A DNA stretch of 51,002 nt, from assembly GCA_018222915.1 (NCBI GenBank), contig JAAEZI010000021.1, forward strand, positions 1 through 51,002, in the 5' to 3' direction. Source of the stretch: Algicola sp. GTDB taxonomy: Bacteria > Bacteroidota > Bacteroidia > Flavobacteriales > Flavobacteriaceae. The translations under genes were made by a program, and so were the position numbers. A model generated the notes under the pieces. The model saw only the letters and a program-made list of their open reading frames with translations, had not been told where the DNA came from and made no database searches. Numbering within the stretch: position 1 is the stretch's first letter; every line of letters starts with the position of its first letter. Below are positions 7,873 through 16,199 of the stretch, in pieces.

Positions 7873-8952
7873 CTAGTTGCATGTATCGTTTTTGTAACGA
7901 AGACGGTCACTTTCACCGACACGTAAATCCACTTTTGTTTCAGAACTACTATCATCAATTTCCTGTAAAACCCAATTGTTATTGCATAATGGCAAGCTTG
8001 GAATTTCAACGACTATGGTGATGTTGTTGGCTAAACCTGTGGCGTTCCAAGTTCCATAAACCGTCGTGGACTCCCAATAAACAGACAGGGTGCCGTTTTC
8101 AAAGAAATTGAAAAGATAACCAACATAAGCATCGTCATAATCAACATCATTACGTTCAAGCTTATCCACATACCAATCGGAGCAATTGGTTAAAATATCT
8201 TGCAACAGTAGAGGCGTACAATCGTCACAGTCGTCGTCGTTATAATCATAATCATCGTCCTCGTCGCAAACATCTATATTTTGTTCAATGATTGTCTCGA
8301 GTTCAAAAAAGTCTGATATACTAAATATAGAACCATCCGCAATGAAAACGTCTATAGGGAAATTAAGACTAATGAGATCATCACTTTCTATTTGCTCCAA
8401 GAATAGATAAAGTTCATAATCGGTCGTGAATGTTTCAGTATACAGTATTTCACTGTTAGTGTTAAATGCTACTGCAGTCATCGGATAGACAAAATCTAGG
8501 CATTCAATATCAGCGTCAAACTCATTTTCGCCATTACAATTGTTAGAATAATTGTTAAGTTCAGAATAATTAGCAATAGTAATCTCTGAAAAGTCATTCA
8601 ATACAATGATGATAGGGAATAGAATTTCCAAACTATCATAATCATCATCAAATGCGTCAAAAATGGATTCAATTACTAAATAATCTTCCTCTGTGTTCAC
8701 AGTAACTTCGATATCATTCGCAATAACTGTTACAGGAAGGGAAATATTAAAACAATTGGAATTATCAATGATGTTATCGTTGGATCCGTCATTCATCGTA
8801 GTTCGCTGCATCAATTGCGCAATATTAGAATTCGCTTCCAAGGTATCTTCTGGAGCCGTCTGTATAGACTCCATTTCTTCTTTTCTGCAGGCCGTAGATA
8901 GAACTAAGAGCAAAACGCTAAAAAGAATATATTTTGTTATGGGTGTTTTCAT
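7873..8952 (-). CDS. Acidic lipoprotein with duplicated domain and lipocalin-like C-terminus
   Basis: 359 residues, function not recognised. A lipoprotein signal places the lipidated Cys in LSTACRKEE at about residue 22. Two similar segments of about 75-80 residues follow: one starts CFNISLPVTVIAND and ends ITIANYSELNNY, the other starts CLDFVYPMTAVAFN and ends FSISDFFELETI. They look like a tandem duplication. Next is a very acidic linker (CDEDDDYDYNDDDCDDC). The last 100 residues (WYVDKLERN, FFENGTLSVYW, GTWNATG) have the strand pattern of lipocalin-like domains of flavobacterial lipoproteins. The Asp-rich linker could bind Ca2+, which is untested. It is monocistronic. Confidence 0.75.
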   Translation of the reverse strand: MKTPITKYILFSVLLLVLSTACRKEEMESIQTAPEDTLEANSNIAQLMQRTTMNDGSNDNIIDNSNCFNISLPVTVIANDIEVTVNTEEDYLVIESIFDAFDDDYDSLEILFPIIIVLNDFSEITIANYSELNNYSNNCNGENEFDADIECLDFVYPMTAVAFNTNSEILYTETFTTDYELYLFLEQIESDDLISLNFPIDVFIADGSIFSISDFFELETIIEQNIDVCDEDDDYDYNDDDCDDCTPLLLQDILTNCSDWYVDKLERNDVDYDDAYVGYLFNFFENGTLSVYWESTTVYGTWNATGLANNITIVVEIPSLPLCNNNWVLQEIDDSSSETKVDLRVGESDRLRYKNDTCN

Positions 8953-9002
8953 GATGAAAGCGCTTTTGATTTGGTAGTGCTTTATAATTAAACAACTAGC
9001 TT

Positions 9003-9257
9003 TTAAAAACTCCTGAAATTTTCATTAAAAAAATTCATGTCTAAGTTGAGATGCTTGATGGCTGTTGTTGTTTTTACTAGAATTTTATAACGATTCATGG
9101 CTAACTTATAGCGACATTGATAGATTTTATTACGTGGATATTGTCGTATTAATCTTTCAAGGGTTTTTAATTTCTCTTCATATAAAATAATCTCTTGCTC
9201 TTTGATAATCGCAATCGTATGAACAAGGGTTCTGGTATGTACTTCTTTATAGGTCAT
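9003..9257 (-). CDS. Small basic helical protein, unknown
   Basis: 84 residues, rich in Lys/Arg and predicted helical (IIKEQEIILYEEKLKTLERL, YKLAMNRYKILVK). No signal peptide or membrane segment. It occupies the gap between the lipoprotein gene and the divergent sigma-factor gene and starts at an ATG. I do not recognise the family. The composition is more protein-like than a chance ORF in AT-rich DNA, but length alone does not prove it. Confidence 0.45.
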   Translation of the reverse strand: MTYKEVHTRTLVHTIAIIKEQEIILYEEKLKTLERLIRQYPRNKIYQCRYKLAMNRYKILVKTTTAIKHLNLDMNFFNENFRSF

Positions 9258-9306
9258 TATAAGAAAAATTGATAGTGTACTGCGTCGTTTTAGATAACTT
9301 ATAACG

Positions 9307-9341
9307 AGGACTTTTTGGACTGTTTATCAAGTCCTTTTTTT
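9307..9341 (+). terminator. Terminator-like hairpin with no plus-strand gene before it
   Basis: AGGACTT (9307-9313), a 15-nt loop and AAGTCCT (9329-9335) are followed by a run of T. The orientation is plus, yet the upstream gene (9003-9257) is on the minus strand. It may end an unannotated antisense or small RNA, or lie in the leader of the sigma-factor gene. Confidence 0.5.
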
Positions 9342-9424
9342 ATCGGAACATTTGTATATAAATAGAACACTTCATTATTCAAAACTCCCGAAATTTGAAC
9401 GAATTAATTTGAAAGCATCAATAT

Positions 9425-9982
9425 TTGTCTAACTTTAAAGCAGAAAACGCCGAAATTTTGTCAAAAGAATTAAACGAAAATATTTGTAAGGACCAGATTT
9501 TTGAGCACGTTTACAATAGGTATTCCAAAGATTTAAATGATTTTCTTTATTATAAATATGGAGCACAATTAGATCCGAGCGATAAGGTGCAAGATGCGTT
9601 TATGAAGCTATGGGACAATTGTAAGAAAGTCAGCCTAGGTAAAGCTAAATCTTTCCTCTTTACTGTGGCCAATAACATGATGCTGAATGATATTAAACAT
9701 CAAAAAGTTGTTCTTAAGCATCAAAAGACCCTGCCTAGTCAACATTCTTATGAAACACCAGAATTTATTTTAGAAAAAGACCAGTTTTCTCAGCGATATC
9801 AAAAAGTTCTAGAAAGTTTAACCGAAGAACAGCGTGTCGCTTTTCTTATGAGTAAAGTTGAAGGTAAGAAACACAAGGAAATTGCCGAACTATTAAATGT
9901 GACACAAAAGGTGGTTGAGTATCGAATTTATTCAGCATTCAATATTTTAAAACAGGAATTGGAAGGTTTTAAAATAAAATAG
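9425..9982 (+). CDS. FecI-type ECF RNA polymerase sigma factor
   Basis: 185 residues. Region 2 (IFEHVYNRYSKDLNDFLYYKYG, then DKVQDAFMKLWDNC) and region 4 (LTEEQRVAFLMSKVEGKKHKEIAELLNV followed by a recognition helix) identify an ECF sigma factor of the iron/TonB-transducer group. The start is a TTG at 9425: an in-frame TGA at 9410 blocks any upstream start and no ATG lies between. It is followed after 53 nt by a FecR-like anti-sigma gene and a TonB receptor with an STN signalling domain. A signal from the outer-membrane receptor probably releases this sigma to transcribe the receptor operon. Confidence 0.92.
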   Translation: MSNFKAENAEILSKELNENICKDQIFEHVYNRYSKDLNDFLYYKYGAQLDPSDKVQDAFMKLWDNCKKVSLGKAKSFLFTVANNMMLNDIKHQKVVLKHQKTLPSQHSYETPEFILEKDQFSQRYQKVLESLTEEQRVAFLMSKVEGKKHKEIAELLNVTQKVVEYRIYSAFNILKQELEGFKIK

Positions 9983-10035
9983 TCAGGAGAATTAATAATG
10001 AGATTGTTATATACTAAAGTTAAATTGCCTAATCG

Positions 10036-10947
10036 ATGAAACAAGACGATTTACTGAATAAATGGCTCAATGGATCCCTTTCTGCGGATGAAAAACGAGC
10101 ATTTGACGAAAGAAATGATGCTGAATTCAATCAATATCTTATGGCATATGCCAAACATTTTAGGGCCTCCCATTTTACAAAAGTAGATGATTTTAAGCGT
10201 TTTAAGGTACAGTACAAATCACGACAGTCATCGGCGTCGTCTATACATTGGAAGCGATCTCTATTAAAGATTGCGAGTATGGTGGTATTGGCATTAGGTG
10301 TGTATTTTACGATATTTTATCAAAATGAAACCTCGTTCGAAACTCAGATTAGTGAGAAAACGATACTTGAACTTCCAGATAAGACAAGTGTGCAACTAAA
10401 TGCGTTGTCTACGTTATCTTATAATTCTAAAGATTGGAAGACTCAAAGATCGGTGTTTTTGGATGGAGAAGCCTTTTTTATAGTATCAAAGGGAAGTACC
10501 TTTGATGTCAATACAGTTCAAGGTAAGGTTACGGTGGTTGGGACACAATTTAATGTCAAACAACGTACAGATTATTTTGAAGTCACATGTTTTGAAGGTA
10601 TCGTAAAAGTAGCTTCTGATACCATCAATAGAACCTTGCTTGCTGGTGATACATATCGTATTTTAAATGGTGAGTTTTCTGATGGAAAGACAACTGAATT
10701 GGAACCTCGTTGGTCAAAAGACATGAGCTATTTTGAACAAGTCCCATTTAAGGAAGTACTCTCAGAATTGGAACGGCAATACCATATTGAAGTGACGCTA
10801 AAGAGTGGTGACAAAGATCGCCTGTTCACAGGAGGGTTTAGCCATAACCATTTAGAAAAGGCCTTAATGGCAATTACACAGCCTATGAATTTGACCTATG
10901 AATTGACATCTTCTAAACTGGTGATTATTCATGGGAACGAGGATTAA
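10036..10947 (+). CDS. FecR-family anti-sigma regulator
   Basis: 303 residues. The cytoplasmic N-terminus (KWLNGSLSADEKRAFDE) is followed by one membrane helix at about residues 78-95 (LLKIASMVVLALGVYFTIFY). The periplasmic FecR domain contains LPDKTSVQLNALSTLSY, FLDGEAFFIV and VVGTQFNVK, and ends in a DUF4974-like segment (FKEVLSELERQYHIEVTL). The family relays the state of an STN-containing TonB receptor to its sigma factor. It sits between that sigma gene and that receptor gene, overlapping the latter by 17 nt. No unusual features. Confidence 0.93.
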   Translation: MKQDDLLNKWLNGSLSADEKRAFDERNDAEFNQYLMAYAKHFRASHFTKVDDFKRFKVQYKSRQSSASSIHWKRSLLKIASMVVLALGVYFTIFYQNETSFETQISEKTILELPDKTSVQLNALSTLSYNSKDWKTQRSVFLDGEAFFIVSKGSTFDVNTVQGKVTVVGTQFNVKQRTDYFEVTCFEGIVKVASDTINRTLLAGDTYRILNGEFSDGKTTELEPRWSKDMSYFEQVPFKEVLSELERQYHIEVTLKSGDKDRLFTGGFSHNHLEKALMAITQPMNLTYELTSSKLVIIHGNED

Positions 10948-13450
10948 GTTCTGCATATTATGTATCATTTGCACGTTTTGTTTTTCGACAAAAAGTTTGG
11001 CACAACATGAGCCTAGAGCGCGCATATCATTAAGCCAATTGATTGTTAAAATTCAAAACCAGTTTAATGTCAAATTCAATTACGCTGAAGAAACAATCGC
11101 TAATAGCCATGTCGATCAACCAAATGAAAATTGGTCATTACAACGTACTTTAAAGTTTCTGGAAGAACAGACCCACTTGTCCTTTACTTCTATGGATGAT
11201 GGGCTCATCTTAATCAATCCGAAAGTGCCCCAGATATTGTGTGGCTATGTTATTGATAAAAATACAGAACAGCCTTTAGTGTTCGCAACTGTACAGTCAC
11301 CATCGAAAAACACGGTTACCGATGAGAATGGTTATTTTGAATTGGAGGTTTTAAGCATTTCGCATTCCATCTCCATAAATCATTTAGGTTATGGAACAAT
11401 ATTGATGCCGTATAAAGTGCTTAATTTTAATCATTGTGAAACTATCGGAATGATTCCAGACCTTGAGCATTTGTCAGAAATTATAATATCAGATTATATG
11501 ACTTCAGGAATCAACAAATTAACTAATGGTTCTTTTCAAATCGATTTTGAGAAATTCGACATTCTTCCTGGAATGGTCGATACCGATGTTTTACAGGCTG
11601 TACAAGCATTTCCTGGTATTCAGAGTAGTAATGAAACTGTTTCCAATATCAATATACGTGGCGGTACTCATGATCAAAATTTAATCACTTGGGATGGTAT
11701 AAAGATGTATCAATCAGGTCATTTTTTCGGTTTAATTTCCATGTTTAATCCACAAATCACCCAAAAGGTGAGCCTTCTAAAAAATGGTACAGATGTCACG
11801 CTCACGGATGGCGTTTCTGGGACCATTTCAATGAAATCTAATCCTGATGTAACAACTGAGTTCAATGGTAGTCTTGGTGTCAATTTTATTGACGCTAATG
11901 GTTTTGTGGATGTACCTTTGAATGAGAGATCTTCTCTTCAGATAGCAGCAAGAAAATCTATTAGTGATTTTATAGAAACACCAACTTACACCAATTTTTT
12001 TAATCGTATTTCTCAAAATACAGAAGTGCAAAACAATTCGGAAAATAATGTGAATTCAGACCAACAATTTGATTTTTATGATACCTCTTTACGATGGCTT
12101 TATAAGGTGACTGAGCGCGATTTATTACAGGTTAATTTTTTATATGCTAGCAATGAGCTTCGTTTTAATGAGAATTCGGTTATAAATAACGAAGAACGTT
12201 CTAAAGAGAGTAGTCTAAAACAACAAAGTTTTGCAGGCGGTATCAAGTATCAAAGGTTGTGGAGTGATGTTTGGCGTTCCTCTCTTGAGATTTATGAAAC
12301 CGACTATAAATTAAGCGCTATTAATGCTAATATTGAGGATAATCAAAGGTTTCTACAAGAAAATATTGTTTCAGAAACGAGCGCAAGACTAGAGCTAAAT
12401 TATAAAATGAGTCCATCTTTAGAATTACTTAGTGGTTATCACTTCGTTGAGACACAAGTCACAAATTTGGATGATGTTGATAATCCACTATTCCGACTTT
12501 TAATTTCTGAAGTGGTAAGAACACATGGTGTTTTTTCACAACTGAATTATAATTCTTCTGATAGTAAAACTTTTTTTAATCTTGGTAGTCGCTATAATTA
12601 CATTGATAAGTACCATAAACATATTTTAGAACCAAGACTGTCATTTTCTCAAAGATTCCTTAATTATTTTTCTTTAGAAATCTTAGGAGAATTTAAACAT
12701 CAAAATACTTCACAAGTTATAAATTTTCAGAATGATTTTCTGGGAATTGAAAAACGACGCTGGCAATTATCCAACGACCAAGATATTCCTGTGATTCAAA
12801 GTAAACAGTTGTCTATAGGCTTGAATTGCAATGTCAATGGATGGTTATTTAGTACCGAAGGGTATCTTAAAACGGTCAATGGGATTACCACGCAAAGTCA
12901 AGGTTTTCAAAATCAATATGAGTTTACACAAACCCAAGGACGTTATGATGCTTTTGGCATGGATGTCATTATTAGAAAAAAAACGGGACAATTAAATACT
13001 TGGTTGAGTTATGGTTTTATGAAGAATAACTATACCTTTAATACATTACCCGAACCTACTTTTTCAAGTAACTTTGATATCACTCATAGTTTAACTTTAG
13101 GAGCGACCTATACCACACGATATCTTAAACTTTCATCAGGTTTCAACTGGCATTCAGGAAAACCAATCACAACTCCAAATAGTAGCCAGCCAATTGTTGA
13201 CAATCAGGTGAATTTTAATGCGACGAATGCCAATACTTTGAACGACTATTTACGATGGGATATGTCTGCACTTTATAGATTAAAAATAGATAAGACAGTT
13301 CGTGCCGATTTAGGACTTTCGATATGGAATATTCTTGATCAAACCAATCAAATCAATAGATTTTACAGAATTAATGATGGCGTTATTAATGAATCTCAGC
13401 AGAACTCGTTGAGATTGACTACCAATTTATTACTGTGTATTTACTTCTAA
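10931..13450 (+). CDS. TonB-dependent outer-membrane receptor with STN signalling domain
   Basis: 839 residues: signal peptide (ending SLAQ), an STN domain (about 30-100; FNVKFNYAEE, LQRTLKFLEEQ), a carboxypeptidase-regulatory-like domain (CGYVIDKNTEQPLVFATVQ), a plug (INIRGGTHDQNLITWDGIKMY) and a long barrel ending LRLTTNLLLCIYF. The STN domain marks it as a transducer that signals to the FecR protein encoded upstream. No SusD-like gene follows, so this is not a classical polysaccharide locus. The substrate is unknown; siderophore or another small ligand is plausible. Its TAA overlaps the TAG of the convergent thioesterase gene, with no terminator between. Confidence 0.92.
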   Translation: MGTRIKFCILCIICTFCFSTKSLAQHEPRARISLSQLIVKIQNQFNVKFNYAEETIANSHVDQPNENWSLQRTLKFLEEQTHLSFTSMDDGLILINPKVPQILCGYVIDKNTEQPLVFATVQSPSKNTVTDENGYFELEVLSISHSISINHLGYGTILMPYKVLNFNHCETIGMIPDLEHLSEIIISDYMTSGINKLTNGSFQIDFEKFDILPGMVDTDVLQAVQAFPGIQSSNETVSNINIRGGTHDQNLITWDGIKMYQSGHFFGLISMFNPQITQKVSLLKNGTDVTLTDGVSGTISMKSNPDVTTEFNGSLGVNFIDANGFVDVPLNERSSLQIAARKSISDFIETPTYTNFFNRISQNTEVQNNSENNVNSDQQFDFYDTSLRWLYKVTERDLLQVNFLYASNELRFNENSVINNEERSKESSLKQQSFAGGIKYQRLWSDVWRSSLEIYETDYKLSAINANIEDNQRFLQENIVSETSARLELNYKMSPSLELLSGYHFVETQVTNLDDVDNPLFRLLISEVVRTHGVFSQLNYNSSDSKTFFNLGSRYNYIDKYHKHILEPRLSFSQRFLNYFSLEILGEFKHQNTSQVINFQNDFLGIEKRRWQLSNDQDIPVIQSKQLSIGLNCNVNGWLFSTEGYLKTVNGITTQSQGFQNQYEFTQTQGRYDAFGMDVIIRKKTGQLNTWLSYGFMKNNYTFNTLPEPTFSSNFDITHSLTLGATYTTRYLKLSSGFNWHSGKPITTPNSSQPIVDNQVNFNATNANTLNDYLRWDMSALYRLKIDKTVRADLGLSIWNILDQTNQINRFYRINDGVINESQQNSLRLTTNLLLCIYF

Positions 13451-13998
13451 TGATTCTCTGGAAGCTCCACTTTTACCCGATAGGGTTTTAAATCGTCCAG
13501 GTAATCCATATGCGTAAAATCTGCGCGATCAAATTCTTGCTGTCTTGAGCGCTTTGTTTCACTGCGCTTGATAGATTTTAAAAATCGCTTGACCTCAGTG
13601 TTGTCATTGACAATTAAGCCAGGAACTTCGACACTATTCCCAGATTCATCCTTGGCAACCATCGTAAAGTATGACGAATTACAGTGCTTTACTTTACCTG
13701 TTCTAATATTTTCAGACTCAACGCGAATACCAACGACCATAGACGTTCGACCCACAAAATTGATGGAGGCTTTCATGGTTACCAATTCTCCAATCTCAAT
13801 TGGATTTAAAAAATCAACCGTGTCTACAGAAGCTGTCACGCAATAGGTTTCTGAATGTTTAGAGGCACAAGCAAATGCAATTTGATCCATGAGGTTTAAA
13901 ATGTAACCACCATGAATCTTACCGCCAAAATTGGAGTGTGAAGGTTGCATTAATTCGGAAATACTAATCCGTGTAGCGTCAACAGTTTTATAAGTCAT
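13447..13998 (-). CDS. Acyl-CoA thioesterase, hotdog fold
   Basis: 183 residues. The hotdog signature is clear: LMQPSHSNFGGKIHGGYILNLMDQIAFACAS at residues 15-45, followed by VTASVDTVDFLNPIEIGELV. It hydrolyses acyl-CoA to free fatty acid and CoA in the cytoplasm; chain-length preference cannot be read. It lies 8 nt downstream of rmuC on the same strand and is likely co-transcribed with it, with no obvious functional link. The basic C-terminal tail of about 45 residues (SIKRSETKRSRQQEFDRAD) is beyond the core fold. Confidence 0.9.
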   Translation of the reverse strand: MTYKTVDATRISISELMQPSHSNFGGKIHGGYILNLMDQIAFACASKHSETYCVTASVDTVDFLNPIEIGELVTMKASINFVGRTSMVVGIRVESENIRTGKVKHCNSSYFTMVAKDESGNSVEVPGLIVNDNTEVKRFLKSIKRSETKRSRQQEFDRADFTHMDYLDDLKPYRVKVELPENH

Positions 13999-14006
13999 TT
14001 TTGAAA

Positions 14007-15326
14007 TTATTGATGGTCCTTCGCTCGTTTAACAATCGCTTCAGGAAGTGATTTTTTGGCCTTGGCACCCATTTTTTTCAGTTTCTCAACGGTGGTGATG
14101 AGGTTGCCTCGACCGTCTACGAGTTTATTCATGGCTGATGAATAATCCTTTTTAGCATCATCGATCTTTTTACCTACACCAGTAAGGTCTTTGACCAATC
14201 CTTCAAATTTATCGTATAAGGCGCCAGCTTGTCTGGCAATTTCAATGGCATTGCGTTGCTGTTTTTCGTTATTCCACATGGTGTCTATGGTACGTAAAGT
14301 TGCCAATAACGTCGCAGGTGTCACAATGACAATGTTTTGTTCGAAGGCCTTATTATACAGCGAATTATCTTCGTTAATAGCCACAGCAAAAGCAGGTTCA
14401 ATAGGAATGAATAACAAGACAAAATCTGGTGATTCAATATCGTACAAATCTTGATAATTTTTTTCCGAAAGTTGATCCACATGCTTTTTGATCGAATTGA
14501 TATGAGCTTTTAAAAATATGGCTCGGTCGGCATCGTCTGCATTCACGTAGCGCTCATAATCGGTGAGTGATACTTTACTGTCAATGATCATTTTTTTACT
14601 GTCAGGTAAGTGCAGTACTACATCTGGTAAGACTCGTGTGCCATCTGGAAGCGTAAAACTTTGTTGTACATAATATTCACGATCTTTTTCCAATCCAGAC
14701 TTTTCTAAAACACGCTCTAATACCAATTCGCCCCAATTGCCCTGCATTTTACTGTCTCCTTTTAAGGCTTTTGTTAAATTGGTAGCTTCCTTAGTCATTT
14801 GTTGATTGAGATCTTTCAACCCAAGTAGCTGCTCTTTCAGTGCCGAATGCATGCTAATACTTTCCTTTTGTGTGTCTTCAACTTTTTTCTCAAATACTTG
14901 AATCTTCTCTTGTAGTGGATTCAGTATGTTTTTAATATTTTCTTTATTCTGAAGGGTGAATTTCTCAGATTTTTCATCGAGAATTTTATTGGCCAATAAT
15001 TCAAAGTCCTTGCGCAATTGTTCTTGACGCTCTTCTAATTCTTGATCGCGCTTTAGGTTTTGCTGCTGAAGGTTGTCGTATTCTGTATTGCGTCTTGTGA
15101 GTTCTGTATTCAGAAATTCTTTTTCTTGTCTTATAGTGTCACGTTCTGATTCTAAACGAGAAAGCTGTTTTTTGAGCTCATCGATGGTCGTAGTCATTTG
15201 ATGTTGACGTTCTTCTAGAGTACTTTGTTCACTTTTACTTTTCAGCTTAATAAAGAGCATACCAATATAGGCTCCCAAACCACCAGATATTAAGATGGCT
15301 AAAATAAGAATGAGGTTGTCGTTCAT
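14007..15326 (-). CDS. rmuC: DNA recombination protein RmuC
   Basis: 439 residues. One N-terminal membrane helix (LILILAILISGGLGAYIGMLF) is followed by a coiled coil of about 120 residues (TIDELKKQLSRLESERDTIR onward), then the RmuC nuclease-like domain with GNWGELVLERVLEKSGL, PDVVLHLPDSKKMIIDSKVSL and FIPIEPAF. RmuC limits inversions at short inverted repeats and is a predicted PD-(D/E)XK-type enzyme; D..DSK is visible in the quoted segment. Followed at 8 nt by the thioesterase gene. A -7 match directly upstream suggests its own promoter. Confidence 0.94.
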   Translation of the reverse strand: MNDNLILILAILISGGLGAYIGMLFIKLKSKSEQSTLEERQHQMTTTIDELKKQLSRLESERDTIRQEKEFLNTELTRRNTEYDNLQQQNLKRDQELEERQEQLRKDFELLANKILDEKSEKFTLQNKENIKNILNPLQEKIQVFEKKVEDTQKESISMHSALKEQLLGLKDLNQQMTKEATNLTKALKGDSKMQGNWGELVLERVLEKSGLEKDREYYVQQSFTLPDGTRVLPDVVLHLPDSKKMIIDSKVSLTDYERYVNADDADRAIFLKAHINSIKKHVDQLSEKNYQDLYDIESPDFVLLFIPIEPAFAVAINEDNSLYNKAFEQNIVIVTPATLLATLRTIDTMWNNEKQQRNAIEIARQAGALYDKFEGLVKDLTGVGKKIDDAKKDYSSAMNKLVDGRGNLITTVEKLKKMGAKAKKSLPEAIVKRAKDHQ

Positions 15327-15346
15327 GTATACTATTGAAATTTAAC

Positions 15347-15354
15347 CAAAGATA
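15347..15354 (-). promoter_or_regulatory. Candidate -7 element for rmuC
   Basis: Minus-strand TATCTTTG matches the Bacteroidota consensus TAnnTTTG, 20 nt before the rmuC ATG. No convincing -33 TTG was found. Confidence 0.35.
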
Positions 15355-15400
15355 ATGGAAAAGGTTGTAAGATCGAAAACAGGCATTGAAAACTACCGAC

Positions 15401-16195
15401 TTATTTTTTTACCCGAAAACTTCCCGTTTTATCATCAAATCCAATTAAGTCTTTAGGGAATAGTGTTTCAAAAACGCCTTGTTCAATAAGATGACATGGC
15501 GTGTCGGAAATCACGCCTGTTTTAGTCATAACAACCATTCGATCACAAAGCTGAATGGCCAAATCAATTTCGTGTGAGGAAAATAAGATGGTTTTACCCG
15601 TATCTTGCGCTAATCGTTGTAGTAGTTTTAAAATATAGGCTTTATGATACATGTCAAGATGCGTTGTGGGTTCATCCAAAATGATTAAATCGGTATCTTG
15701 TGCCAACGCACGCGCAATCAAAACTTTTTGAAACTGACCGTCACTTAATTCATAGCATTTTCGATGTTTCAAATCGGTGATGTTGGTCTGTTCCATGGCG
15801 CTTTCAATAGTAACGGTATCCGTTTCTGTTAAGTTGCCAACCCAATTCGTGTAAGGCTGTCTTCCTAAGGCAATCAATTCAAAAACAGACAGGTTTTTGG
15901 ACATCAGTTGTTCCGTTAAAACCAAACTCATGGTTTTAGCCAGCGAGATAGGTGTATAGGTGTTCAATAATTTCCCATTGATGGAAATATCACCACTCAA
16001 TGCAGGCTGAATACTAGCTAATGTTCGAAGCATCGTTGATTTACCAATTCCATTGGCACCTACAAGTCCAATAAGTTCACCTTCCTTCAGCTGAATATTA
16101 ATCTGTTCGGCAACCACCTTGTTAGTCTTATTGGATGGGTAGCCAATACAAAGATTTTTAGTCTCTAGGATGCTATGTGTGTGCTTGTCTACCAT
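15401..16195 (-). CDS. btuD: Cobalamin ABC transporter, ATP-binding protein
   Basis: 264 residues. Walker A GANGIGKST at about residues 43-51, signature motif LSDGQFQKV (Asp in place of the usual Gly), Walker B LIILDEPTTHLD and a switch His (SSHE). It belongs to the FecE/BtuD group that energises import of cobalamin, haem or ferric siderophore. The B12 assignment rests on linkage to the riboswitch-controlled btuB and is inference. Third gene of the operon, 4 nt after btuC. The C-terminus has the extra segment usual for this group (VFETLFPKDLIGFDD). Confidence 0.88.
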   Translation of the reverse strand: MVDKHTHSILETKNLCIGYPSNKTNKVVAEQINIQLKEGELIGLVGANGIGKSTMLRTLASIQPALSGDISINGKLLNTYTPISLAKTMSLVLTEQLMSKNLSVFELIALGRQPYTNWVGNLTETDTVTIESAMEQTNITDLKHRKCYELSDGQFQKVLIARALAQDTDLIILDEPTTHLDMYHKAYILKLLQRLAQDTGKTILFSSHEIDLAIQLCDRMVVMTKTGVISDTPCHLIEQGVFETLFPKDLIGFDDKTGSFRVKK

Positions 16196-16199
16196 GATG

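Noticed and set aside
9004-9396. Near-repeat AAAACTCCTGAAATTT (about 9005) and AAAACTCCCGAAATTT (about 9380)
   Set aside because: One mismatch in 16 AT-rich bases, different contexts and no flanking symmetry; likely coincidence rather than an attachment site or operator.
10931-13450. Polysaccharide utilisation locus (SusC/SusD)
   Set aside because: No SusD-like gene follows and no glycoside hydrolase is nearby; the receptor is an STN-type transducer with FecI/FecR.
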